A stretch of 11,678 nucleotides of DNA from contig DQHS01000061.1 in the NCBI GenBank assembly GCA_003524365.1, positions 1 through 11,678 on the forward strand, written 5' to 3'. Shown here one piece after another: positions 1 to 7,533 of this stretch. Numbering within the stretch: the first letter of the stretch is position 1; every line of letters begins with the position of its first letter. The position numbers and the translations under genes are program-made. The notes under the pieces were generated by a model. The model was not told the DNA's origin. It did no database searches and saw nothing but the letters and a program-made list of their open reading frames with translations. The stretch is from Cellvibrio sp. Lineage in GTDB: Bacteria > Pseudomonadota > Gammaproteobacteria > Pseudomonadales > Cellvibrionaceae.

Positions 1-32
1 TATTTTTTAAATTATTTTTATCGATAAGCTGG

Positions 33-46
33 TGTAAACGTTTACA
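33..46. promoter_or_regulatory. LacI-family operator, copy 1
   Basis: TGTAAACGTTTACA is a perfect 14-bp palindrome with the central CG step and AAACGTTT core typical of LacI/GalR-family operators. An identical copy lies at 65-78, with centres 32 bp apart, close to three helical turns, so two dimers would sit on roughly the same DNA face. It probably controls the GH28 gene downstream. The regulator is not encoded in this window. Confidence 0.75.
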
Positions 47-70
47 AATTAATGATTCAATAAATGTAAA
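41..70 (+). promoter_or_regulatory. possible promoter embedded in the paired operators
   Basis: TTTACA (41-46) resembles a -35 hexamer (5 of 6 matches) and TGTAAA (65-70) a weak -10 (4 of 6), with an 18-bp spacer. Both hexamers lie inside the two palindromes, so repressor binding would cover the promoter. The assignment is weak, because the hexamers could be by-products of the operator sequence. Confidence 0.25.
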
Positions 71-78
71 CGTTTACA
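65..78. promoter_or_regulatory. LacI-family operator, copy 2
   Basis: This is a second perfect copy of TGTAAACGTTTACA, identical to the site at 33-46. It is the nearer of the two to the GH28 gene, and with copy 1 it brackets an AT-rich 18-bp spacer. Two identical 14-bp palindromes so close together are very unlikely by chance, which supports a real binding site for a LacI-type sugar-responsive repressor. Confidence 0.75.
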
Positions 79-315
79 TATGCATAAGTGGGAAAAAAAT
101 ACTCAAAAACGACTTTTTGTGGCATTTTTTTAGGGTGTATGTTGATTTTATTCAACATGACATACAGAATGTTTTTCACTCTATATGAGGATATTCATCT
201 CTTTTTGGCTTGGCCGTTCGTGTTTAGGCGCCAGCCGCGAGGGGAAAGCACAGACCTCCAACCACTAATCAATAAAAAGTCACATCAGTGGCAGACAATA
301 CGAGAGCTAATAACG
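79..315 (+). other. probable untranslated leader of the GH28 gene
   Basis: This stretch is open in the GH28 reading frame from a GTG at 88, but I read it as leader. The open frame begins ten bases after the operator with no good ribosome-binding site, and a full Tat-lipoprotein signal starts only at the GTG at 316. It holds a hairpin, ATGTTGA (139-145) pairing with TCAACAT (152-158) around a 6-base loop, and an overlapping pair GTATGT (137-142)/ACATAC (160-165). A run of T follows at 171-175. If the extension were translated, it would add 76 residues with an unusual hydrophobic stretch in front of the Tat signal. Confidence 0.45.
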
Positions 316-1779
316 GTGACAGACTTATCCCTTTCCAAGCCAGGCCGCCGCGCCTTTGTAGCGACCACTTTCGGTGGCATTGTGAGCTGCAGCGCGCTGG
401 GTGCTTTGTCAGGCTGCACCAACTCCACCAAAACAACTTTAGCATCAGCGCCTGCAACCGCCACCTGGGCGATGGCGGAGCAAATTCGCCAACAGGTTAA
501 GCCGCCGCAATTCCCTGACCGTACCTTCGATGTGCGCGACTTTGGCGCCAAGTCCGGTGGGCAACATAACAATTCCAAGGCCTTCGCAGCGGCGATCAGT
601 GCCTGCCATAAGGCGGGTGGCGGGAAAGTATTGGTCACGGAGGGGCGCTATCTGTGCGGCCCTATTCACCTTTTATCTAACGTAAATCTGCATATCACTA
701 AAGGCGCGACTATCGCCTTTCTTACTGATCCCCAAGCTTACTTGCCTGCGGTATTCACCCGCTGGGAAGGTATGGAGATCATGGGTTACTCGCCGCTGAT
801 TTACGCGTTCGGCCAAACCAATATCGGTATTTCGGGTGAAGGTACTGTTGATGGCCAAGCCAACCGCACCACTTGGTGGCCCTGGAAAGGCAACAACTTC
901 AGCAGCGTTGATTGGGGTATGCCTGGTGTACCGACCCAAACAGCAGCACGCAATAAACTGATGCAGGATATGGAAAATAATGTGCCGGTAGCCGAGCGCA
1001 TTTATGCCGACGGCTCTTATCTGCGCCCGGTATTTATCCAGCCTTACCAGTGCACCAACGTACTAATAGAAGGCATCACTATCACCAACGCACCTTTCTG
1101 GCTGATGAATCCTGTGCGCTGCGAAAACGTCACAATCGATGCCGTTACCTTTGCCAGCCTCGGCCCCAACTCCGATGGCTGCGATCCTGAGTCCTGCAAA
1201 AATGTGGTGATCAAGAATTGCTTTTTTGACACGGGCGACGATTGCATCGCGATTAAATCCGGCCGCAATGCTGATGGACGTCGTTTAAATATTCCCTCAG
1301 AAAATATTCTGATCAGTAATTGCAAAATGCGCAGCGGGCATGGCGGTGTTGTGATTGGCAGTGAAATTTCTGGCGGTGTGCGCAACGTATTTGTTGAAAG
1401 TTGCGAGATGAGCAGCCCGGATCTGGATCGCGGCATTCGCATCAAAACCAATTCTGTGCGCGGCGGTTTGATTGAAAATTTATTTGTGCGCGATGTCACC
1501 ATCGGTGAGGTGCATACCGCAATCGTAATCGATTTTGATTATGAAGAAGGTGATGCCGGAAAATTTACGCCAACTGTACGCAATATCGATATTCGCAATC
1601 TTACTTGCCAAAAAGCCAAACAGGTTTTTCAGGTGCGCGGCTACAAACGCTCACCTATTCAAAACTTGCACTTGAATAATTGCCACTTCAAAGAAGTGGC
1701 CGAGATTGGCGTGCTGGAACAGCTGGATAATTTCACCGCCACCGACGTAACTATCAAAGGTGTGGAGTTTAAGGTTTGA
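316..1779 (+). CDS. GH28 polygalacturonase-like enzyme, Tat-exported lipoprotein
   Basis: A glycoside hydrolase family 28 enzyme that hydrolyses alpha-1,4-galacturonosyl links in pectin. From the GTG at 316 (GAGAG nine bases upstream) it has 487 residues. It starts with a Tat signal (RR at 11-12, then AFV and a hydrophobic stretch) ending in lipobox LSGC, Cys34, so an exported, probably outer-membrane lipoprotein is expected. The parallel beta-helix fold begins near residue 70 (VRDFGAKSGG). All four GH28 signatures are visible: NSD at 285-287 (family usually NTD), GDD at 307-309, GHG with His342, and RIK at 375-377. Catalytic aspartates are therefore present. The text YSPLIYAFGQTNIGISGEG is common in bacterial exo-type GH28 proteins, but exo versus endo action or exact substrate cannot be decided here. 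The paired LacI operators upstream probably control it. An alternative upstream GTG at 88 would give 563 residues. Confidence 0.88.
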   Translation: MTDLSLSKPGRRAFVATTFGGIVSCSALGALSGCTNSTKTTLASAPATATWAMAEQIRQQVKPPQFPDRTFDVRDFGAKSGGQHNNSKAFAAAISACHKAGGGKVLVTEGRYLCGPIHLLSNVNLHITKGATIAFLTDPQAYLPAVFTRWEGMEIMGYSPLIYAFGQTNIGISGEGTVDGQANRTTWWPWKGNNFSSVDWGMPGVPTQTAARNKLMQDMENNVPVAERIYADGSYLRPVFIQPYQCTNVLIEGITITNAPFWLMNPVRCENVTIDAVTFASLGPNSDGCDPESCKNVVIKNCFFDTGDDCIAIKSGRNADGRRLNIPSENILISNCKMRSGHGGVVIGSEISGGVRNVFVESCEMSSPDLDRGIRIKTNSVRGGLIENLFVRDVTIGEVHTAIVIDFDYEEGDAGKFTPTVRNIDIRNLTCQKAKQVFQVRGYKRSPIQNLHLNNCHFKEVAEIGVLEQLDNFTATDVTIKGVEFKV

Positions 1780-1797
1780 TTAAGTGCCACTACTTAA
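1780..1797. repeat. short inverted repeat after the GH28 stop codon
   Basis: TTAAGT (1780-1785) and ACTTAA (1792-1797) form a perfect 6-bp inverted repeat around GCCACT, directly after the GH28 stop. It is AT-rich and has no T-tract, so it is a poor intrinsic terminator. It could be a regulator site or chance. Confidence 0.3.
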
Positions 1798-2075
1798 GTC
1801 AAAAGAGAATTCTTGTCTTTATTGATACAGCGAATTGAAATATTAAAAAAATTTTAATGGCGACTAACTCATGTGACCACCATGAAAACCGCCATTAATC
1901 GACTAAGCTCAAAAAAGTCGGTTACTACAGGTTACAAATTACAACGGGTTTTCCGCTGCAGTTGCGCGAAAAGTCTGTGATGTTTGTGAAAAACGTGCTC
2001 GCCACCGCCGCGTTGTTATTGCGGTGAACAGCGCCAGCTCCGTTAGCTCAAATGTAATTAATCACAATAAAAGAT

Positions 2076-2080
2076 GGGGA
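2076..2080 (+). promoter_or_regulatory. ribosome-binding site fixing the receptor start
   Basis: GGGGA ends six bases before the ATG at 2087. The alternative in-frame GTG at 2024 has no such site, and starting there would put 21 polar residues in front of an otherwise complete signal peptide. The ATG at 2087 is therefore preferred. Confidence 0.7.
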
Positions 2081-2086
2081 ATAGCT

Positions 2087-4828
2087 ATGAGAAAATTCAA
2101 ATTCAATCCGCTCGTGTTAGCCATGGCAGTCTGCACGCTGCCGATTGGTGCTTATGCGCAAGACACTGGCGATAATACGGTGGAAGAAGTGCTCGTCACC
2201 GGCAGCTTTCGTGATAGTTTGCAGAATGCGATGAACATTAAAAGAAATCAAAGCGGCTTCGTAGATGCAATCGTGGCATCCGATATCGCTGAATTTCCAG
2301 ATAACAATCTCGCTGAATCATTACAGCGTGTACCGGGTGTTGCTATTACCCGCGTAGGGGGTGAAGGTAAAAATATTAGCGTTCGGGGTCTAGGCCCTCT
2401 TTTCACACGCGTTCGTGTGAACGGCATGGAATCTGTCTCTACTACCGGCGGAACAGATGCAGCCAATGGCAATAACCGCAACCGCAGTTTTGACTTTAAC
2501 ACCTTCTCATCTGACCTGTTCAGCTCACTCACAGTGCGCAAAACAGGCTCTGCCGATGTACAGGAAGGCTCATTGGGAGCAACTGTTGATTTAAAAGCTG
2601 CGCAACCTTTTGACTATGATGGTTTTGTATTCACTGCTTCCGGACAATTGGGCTACAACGACTTGTCGGAAAAAACCAACCCGGCGACATCATTTCTTGT
2701 AAGTAACATTTTTGCTGACGGAAAAGTAGGTGCTCTCTTTTCGTTGTCCTATGCAGAGCGTTCGGTACAGGACGAAGGTGCAAGTACCGTTCGCTGGACT
2801 CAAAGTGCTGCACAGCGTTTTGGTCAGATAGAGGGAGTAGCCCAAACTGACGCAAGCCATCCTGCTAACGCCGCCTTCCGCCCACGTATTCCACGTTACG
2901 ATTCATTCAAGCATGAAATCGAACGTCTGGGCGCAAGCACCTCTATTCAATTTCGCCCTACAGATGTTTCAGAAATAAGCTTGGATGTGTTGTATAGCGA
3001 GCACGATGCTACGCGTCAGGAAGTTTTTATGCAGGGTTCACTGAACCCGGGCCGCAATTCGGTCACCAACGTCGTTGATTACGAAATTCGTGATAACACA
3101 CTGATTTATGCACAACTGGAAAATGCTCGTCTAATTACCGAAAACAGATACGATGAATTGAACACCGAATTTGTTCAATATACCTTGTCAGGCAAACATG
3201 AATTCAGTGATCGCTTCCGCATTGATGCAATGCTGGGGCACAGTGAATCAGATTTTACAAATCCGATCCAAAACACGCTGATGATGCTCGCTAACGGTGT
3301 GGACTTTACTTATGACTATCGCAAAGGCGGCACTGGTGTTTTGACCTTTGGCGATACCGCTTATAGCGCTAGCACATGGGGTAACCCAACATCTGCAACT
3401 GATCAAACTTATGCAGCAGTGCGTAACCGCCCACAAAGCTCGCTGAATGAATACGACACAGCTCAATTTAATCTGGCATTTGATCTCACTGAAAATTTGA
3501 CGTTTAAAGCAGGCGTTGAATCGCGCAAATTCTCAATGGCAACTGATCAATTTGTACCAGCAGCAGGTGAAGGTGCGCGCAGTATTGACCTGCACTCCAA
3601 TCCGGATTTTATTATTGAATATGATTCTGGTTTGGGTGATGGTCGCTCTTGGCTGGTTCCTAATAGAGCATTAATCATGGAAGAGTACGGCTTCTTTGAT
3701 TCGCCTATGAATCCAAACTACGGTAGCACTTGGAATGTTGAAGAGGATACTTTGGGCTATTTTGCGCAAGTAGACTTTAATGTAGATATTGGCACAGTTA
3801 ATGTGCGTGGTGATATTGGTGTTCGTAACTTCACTACTGACCAAACCTCAAGTGGCTGGTCAAATGCTAACAATGCGGCACGCGCATTCACCACAGTCGA
3901 GCACGATTATTCTGACACATTGCCGTCCCTCAATTTGACCGCCGAACCTTTTGAAGATTTTCTGGTTCGTTTTAGCTATTCCGAAGGTATTTCTCGTCCG
4001 GGCTTATTACAGATTACCCCGGTTGTGAGCACCTCAGTGGCAGGGACTAACAAAACAGTTACCGGTAATAACCCCTTTCTGGAGCCAACCAAAGCCAAGA
4101 GCTATGACTTGGGCTTTGAGTGGTATTTTGCAGAAGAGAGCATGATTAGTTTGACCTTGTTCCAAAAGGATATCGAAAGTCATATCCAAACAATTAGAAC
4201 TACGCCAATTTTCACGGAGATTGGTTTGCCAGTGCAGCTGGTTATCGATGCTTGTAATGTACAAGGGGCGTCTTTAGGTGGCTACGGCCCCGCCTGCAAC
4301 GAAAATGAACAGTGGAACTATTCTGTTGCAGCTAATGGCCCCGGTGGTGATTTGGATGGCTTTGAAATTAGCTATCAACAACCTTTCACTTTCTTACCCG
4401 GTATTTTCAGCAACTTCGGCTTCATTGGTTCATATACCAGTGTAGATTCTGATTTGGCTTATCTGAATACTGATGGTGAGGTCACAGCTATACTTCCGCT
4501 CGTAGACCTGTCTGACGAATCATCAAGTGCTACCTTGTATTACGAAGACGATAAATTCAGCGGTCGTGTCTCCGTTGCAACTCGGAGTGGATATCTGACA
4601 ACGCCTGTCGGCCGCGATGGTAATGAGATGGAGGGTACTGAAGGCACTACCAACGTCGACGCCTCTTTCGGCTATCAATTGAATGATAATGTGAAGTTTA
4701 CTTTTGAAGCACTGAATCTTACCGAAGAAGTGGATGATCAATGGGTTGGCAGTGAAAATGACAGACGTCTCTCTTACTACCACACCACTGGCCGTCAGTA
4801 CTATCTGGGTGTTCAGTACAAGTACTGA
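2087..4828 (+). CDS. TonB-dependent outer-membrane receptor, probable pectin-oligosaccharide importer
   Basis: An outer-membrane active transporter of the TonB-dependent family, 913 residues. Residues 1-24 are a Sec signal peptide (RKFKF, hydrophobic core, cleavage after AYA). A TonB-box-like EEVLVTG sits at 33-39. The plug follows at about 45-165, including DIAEFPDNNLAESLQRVPGV and the RGLGPLFTRVRVNG segment. The remainder is a beta-barrel of alternating aromatic strands ending in VQYKY, a typical C-terminal assembly signal. The plug text resembles the proteobacterial TonB-Xanth-Caul group, which often imports plant oligosaccharides and works without SusD; none is encoded here. Substrate is inferred from the neighbouring GH28, GH105 and kdu genes. 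It follows GH28 after a long structured leader and is closed by a strong hairpin, so it may form its own transcription unit. Confidence 0.9.
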   Translation: MRKFKFNPLVLAMAVCTLPIGAYAQDTGDNTVEEVLVTGSFRDSLQNAMNIKRNQSGFVDAIVASDIAEFPDNNLAESLQRVPGVAITRVGGEGKNISVRGLGPLFTRVRVNGMESVSTTGGTDAANGNNRNRSFDFNTFSSDLFSSLTVRKTGSADVQEGSLGATVDLKAAQPFDYDGFVFTASGQLGYNDLSEKTNPATSFLVSNIFADGKVGALFSLSYAERSVQDEGASTVRWTQSAAQRFGQIEGVAQTDASHPANAAFRPRIPRYDSFKHEIERLGASTSIQFRPTDVSEISLDVLYSEHDATRQEVFMQGSLNPGRNSVTNVVDYEIRDNTLIYAQLENARLITENRYDELNTEFVQYTLSGKHEFSDRFRIDAMLGHSESDFTNPIQNTLMMLANGVDFTYDYRKGGTGVLTFGDTAYSASTWGNPTSATDQTYAAVRNRPQSSLNEYDTAQFNLAFDLTENLTFKAGVESRKFSMATDQFVPAAGEGARSIDLHSNPDFIIEYDSGLGDGRSWLVPNRALIMEEYGFFDSPMNPNYGSTWNVEEDTLGYFAQVDFNVDIGTVNVRGDIGVRNFTTDQTSSGWSNANNAARAFTTVEHDYSDTLPSLNLTAEPFEDFLVRFSYSEGISRPGLLQITPVVSTSVAGTNKTVTGNNPFLEPTKAKSYDLGFEWYFAEESMISLTLFQKDIESHIQTIRTTPIFTEIGLPVQLVIDACNVQGASLGGYGPACNENEQWNYSVAANGPGGDLDGFEISYQQPFTFLPGIFSNFGFIGSYTSVDSDLAYLNTDGEVTAILPLVDLSDESSSATLYYEDDKFSGRVSVATRSGYLTTPVGRDGNEMEGTEGTTNVDASFGYQLNDNVKFTFEALNLTEEVDDQWVGSENDRRLSYYHTTGRQYYLGVQYKY

Positions 4829-4872
4829 TAATTGCTTGATGATTATTTTGTAAAGAGTGTGTAAAACAAAAA

Positions 4873-4903
4873 GGGATGCCAGCTTGCTGGCATCCCTATT
4901 TGA
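4873..4903 (+). terminator. intrinsic terminator after the receptor gene
   Basis: GGGATGCCAGC (4873-4883) pairs perfectly with GCTGGCATCCC (4886-4896), giving a 10-11 bp GC-rich stem with a very small loop, followed by TATTTGATT. The T-tract is short, so read-through into the next gene, 42 bases further on, is possible. Confidence 0.75.
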
Positions 4904-4931
4904 TTATTAGTGCATGAAATTTTTTAGCGAC

Positions 4932-4937
4932 AAGAGG
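4932..4937 (+). promoter_or_regulatory. ribosome-binding site supporting a GTG start
   Basis: AAGAGG ends eight bases before the GTG at 4946. Together with the complete lipoprotein signal encoded immediately after, it fixes this GTG as the start of the DUF4861-GH105 gene. Confidence 0.6.
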
Positions 4938-4945
4938 TATTCAGC

Positions 4946-7453
4946 GTGAGTCTATTGTTTAACAGTAAAGTAATTTATGGCGGTATTTTTCTGGCAGCGC
5001 TAAGCGGTTGCTCACCAGAAAAAACCAACGAACAAACAACCACAGCTACAACTTCTGTTGCGCAACCTGCCGCCGTTAATTACCAACTGGCGACGGCAGA
5101 AATTTCCAATGCAAATGATTTTGCGTTGCAGCAAGAAGCGATTTATTTTCCTTTTTATGATTTAGGTATAACGGCTGACGATGCTGTCGTTAATAATCTC
5201 AAGGTGCTGGCTGACAATGTCGCTCAAGCGTCGCAAACCGTCGATACCGATGGCGACGGCACACTTGATGGCCTGCTACTAGCGGCCGATTTTAATCCTG
5301 CCGAAATTAAATCCTTCACTATCACCAGTGATCCCGCTATCGCCAAACCCGCGTTGAAAAAACAAACCCAGTCGGAAATTTCCATTAAAGAAGGCGGTGA
5401 GTGGAACGGCAAAGTGTACGAAGGCGGTACATTTAAAAATGTGGATAGTGTAAACCCGCCACCGCAATACACTGATCATTCCTATTGGATTCGCTACGAA
5501 GGCCCCGGCATAGAGTCGGATAAAGTGGCCTATCGTGTGTATCTGGACTGGCGCAACGGGTTTGATATTTTTGGCAAAAAAGTGAACGACATGGTGTTAC
5601 AAAATGTCGGGTTGGATGGCTACGACTCTTATCACCTGAACGCCGATTGGGGCGTGGATGTTTTGAAAGTCGGCAAATCACTCGGTATGGGCGGCTTCGG
5701 TTTTTGGAACGGTAAAAGTGTTGAGCTGGTATCGCAAACTGATAGCCGCTCCGCCACCATCACCAACAATGGCGATATCTATTCCGGTTTTAAAATTAAT
5801 TACAACGGCTGGCAAGTCAACAATCAAAAAATTGATTTAAACGCGCATTTTTCCATGACTGCAGGCAGCCGTTTGGTTAACGTCAAACTCAACGCTAGCG
5901 AACAATTACCCAACGTGGCGATTGGTTTAGTAAAACATAAAGGCACCACGCTTTTTGAAGGCAACCAGAACGTAAGCGGTTATGCCTGGACCTATGTGGC
6001 GAGTTGGGGCAAACAAAGTTTAAGTGGTGAAAATGATCACTTGGGCATGGCCGTTATTTTCCGTCGCGATGACCGCGCAGAACAAACCAGCGATGAAAAC
6101 TCTTACGTTTCTGTAATGAAAGATAAAGGCGGCGAACTGGAATATTATTTCCTCGCGGCTTGGGAACATGAATTAGACGGTGTTAAAACCGAAGCCGATT
6201 TTAAAGCCTATCTTGATCGCGAAGTCTTGCGGTTAACCAAAACAACCCGTGTACGTTTTGAATCAACACTCAGTGCTGATGCAAAAAAAGTACCGCTTAC
6301 CGCCGAGGTAGCCCTGCAGTGGAGCAAAGCACTAGCCGATTCAGAGTTGGAGCGCAAAACCCTCAAGTATCACTACCAAGGTTGGGACGAGCATCGTCGT
6401 CGCCCCTCCAAATTTGAATACGATATTGTCGGCATGCAAATTATGGCGCTGCAAAAATTGAATGAGGTTAGCCCTGATCAGCGCTATGTGGATGCAGCTG
6501 AAACAGTGACGGGTAGTTTTGTTGCGGACGATGGCAAGATTCACACCTTTGAACCGGATTTATTCAGTATCGACTTAACCAAACCCGGCGATGTATTAAT
6601 TTTGTTGGAGCAGCGCACTGGTGCCGAAAAATATCGCAAAGCAGTAGATCTTTTGCGTGAAAATTTAAAGCGTCACCCACGCACCAGCGACGGGGCTTTC
6701 TGGCATCGCGTCACCTACCCCAATCAATTGTGGCTGGACGGTGTTTATATGGGCATGCCATTCCTCGCACAATATGCCGCCACTTATGAAACCGGTGCGC
6801 AACAGCATGAAAGCTTTAAAGAAGCGGTACATGAATTTGTGGTAGCGCGCGAACAATTACGCAACCCCGAAACAGGTTTGTATTACCACGCCTGGGATGA
6901 ATCCAAAAAAGCAGATTGGGCCGATAAAACAACCGGTCAAGCGTCGCAATATTGGCTGCGTGGTTTGGGCTGGTATGCGATGGCATTGGTTGACGTATTG
7001 GATTATTTGCCTGAATCGGAAACCGAATTGCGCAAAACCCTGATTGATATCACGCAGGAATTAGCGGCCGATATCTTGCGCTATCAAGATGCAGAAACAG
7101 GAACCTGGTGGCAAATTTTGGATAAACCCGGTGCAATTGCTAACTATCGCGAGTCCAGCGGAAGCGCCATGTTTACTTACTTTTTGGCCAAGGCAGTTAA
7201 CAAAGGTTATTTACCTGAATCTTATCGTGAAGCGGCGATTAACTCCTATCAGGGTTTAATTAACGAATTTGTCACCTTGCACAAAGACGGCAAAGTTAGC
7301 ATGAATGATCAATGTCTGGTGGCCGGTTTGGGTTTCGGTCGCGACGGCAGTTACGATTACTACATGACCGAACGTATTTTTTCCAACGACGCCAAGGGCA
7401 ACGTCCCCTTTATTGTTGCTGGCATCGAAGTGTATAAACTCCTAAAAAAATAA
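4946..7453 (+). CDS. lipoprotein fusing DUF4861 to a GH105 unsaturated-uronyl hydrolase
   Basis: An 835-residue two-domain lipoprotein starting at GTG. Residues 1-22 are a lipoprotein signal with lipobox LSGC (Cys22, then Ser, fitting outer-membrane sorting). A low-complexity Thr/Gln/Ala linker follows. Residues about 45-435 match DUF4861, a domain of unknown biochemistry that I associate with pectin-degradation loci; it includes DTDGDGTLDG at 100-109, which resembles a calcium loop. Residues about 455-830 are a GH88/GH105 alpha/alpha-barrel related to YteR/YesR, which removes the unsaturated galacturonate end from lyase products. Visible motifs are WLDG with Asp598 (equivalent to the YteR catalytic Asp), HAWDE at 648-652, RGLGW starting at Arg672, and ESSGSAMFTY. 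GH105 proteins are usually about 370 residues, so the length reflects the fusion. Its product would rearrange to the KduI substrate. GH105 assignment is strong; the role of DUF4861 is unknown. Confidence 0.88.
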   Translation: MSLLFNSKVIYGGIFLAALSGCSPEKTNEQTTTATTSVAQPAAVNYQLATAEISNANDFALQQEAIYFPFYDLGITADDAVVNNLKVLADNVAQASQTVDTDGDGTLDGLLLAADFNPAEIKSFTITSDPAIAKPALKKQTQSEISIKEGGEWNGKVYEGGTFKNVDSVNPPPQYTDHSYWIRYEGPGIESDKVAYRVYLDWRNGFDIFGKKVNDMVLQNVGLDGYDSYHLNADWGVDVLKVGKSLGMGGFGFWNGKSVELVSQTDSRSATITNNGDIYSGFKINYNGWQVNNQKIDLNAHFSMTAGSRLVNVKLNASEQLPNVAIGLVKHKGTTLFEGNQNVSGYAWTYVASWGKQSLSGENDHLGMAVIFRRDDRAEQTSDENSYVSVMKDKGGELEYYFLAAWEHELDGVKTEADFKAYLDREVLRLTKTTRVRFESTLSADAKKVPLTAEVALQWSKALADSELERKTLKYHYQGWDEHRRRPSKFEYDIVGMQIMALQKLNEVSPDQRYVDAAETVTGSFVADDGKIHTFEPDLFSIDLTKPGDVLILLEQRTGAEKYRKAVDLLRENLKRHPRTSDGAFWHRVTYPNQLWLDGVYMGMPFLAQYAATYETGAQQHESFKEAVHEFVVAREQLRNPETGLYYHAWDESKKADWADKTTGQASQYWLRGLGWYAMALVDVLDYLPESETELRKTLIDITQELAADILRYQDAETGTWWQILDKPGAIANYRESSGSAMFTYFLAKAVNKGYLPESYREAAINSYQGLINEFVTLHKDGKVSMNDQCLVAGLGFGRDGSYDYYMTERIFSNDAKGNVPFIVAGIEVYKLLKK

Positions 7454-7471
7454 ATTTTTTAACAATAATAA

Positions 7472-7508
7472 CTCGCCCGCCAGTGCTAATTTTTCACGGG
7501 CTGGCGAG
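7472..7508 (+). terminator. imperfect stem-loop after the GH105 gene
   Basis: CTCGCC (7472-7477) pairs with GGCGAG (7503-7508). After a one-base mismatch GCC pairs with GGC, and after another GTG pairs with CAC, enclosing a T-rich loop. It lies 18 bases past the stop codon, as expected for a terminator, but no T-tract follows, so it may instead protect the mRNA 3' end. Confidence 0.45.
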
Positions 7509-7533
7509 CGCAATATCATTAGGGTATCAACCG

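Larger units (their letters stand above)
1780..2086 (+). other. 307-bp intergenic region upstream of the TonB-dependent receptor
   Basis: No recognised gene lies here, and I see only weak promoter hexamers (TTGTCT near 1813, TGAAAT 17 bases on). Structure is plentiful: TTAATGGCG (1854-1862) with CGCCATTAA (1890-1898); CGACT (1900-1904) with AGTCG (1916-1920); GGTTAC repeated at 1920 and 1930; and CACCGC (2003-2008) with GCGGTG (2021-2026). Two very short plus-strand reading frames, 1882-1980 (32 residues) and 1980-2027 (15 residues, MFVKNVLATAALLLR), are joined by a TGATG overlap. The second overlaps a GTG at 2024 that is in frame with the receptor. Neither has a convincing ribosome-binding site, so the region is best read as a long regulatory leader. 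Confidence 0.5.

Noticed and set aside
88..315. N-terminal extension of the GH28 protein from GTG 88
   Set aside because: It has no ribosome-binding site and starts ten bases after an operator. A complete Tat-lipoprotein signal begins at 316, so it is more likely an untranslated leader.
1044..1502. Minus-strand 152-codon open frame inside the GH28 gene
   Set aside because: It is fully antisense to catalytic motifs of GH28, has no ribosome-binding site, and its composition is that of a shadow frame.
2024..2086. GTG start of the receptor at 2024
   Set aside because: There is no ribosome-binding site, and it would place 21 polar residues before a full signal peptide. The ATG at 2087 has GGGGA at good spacing.
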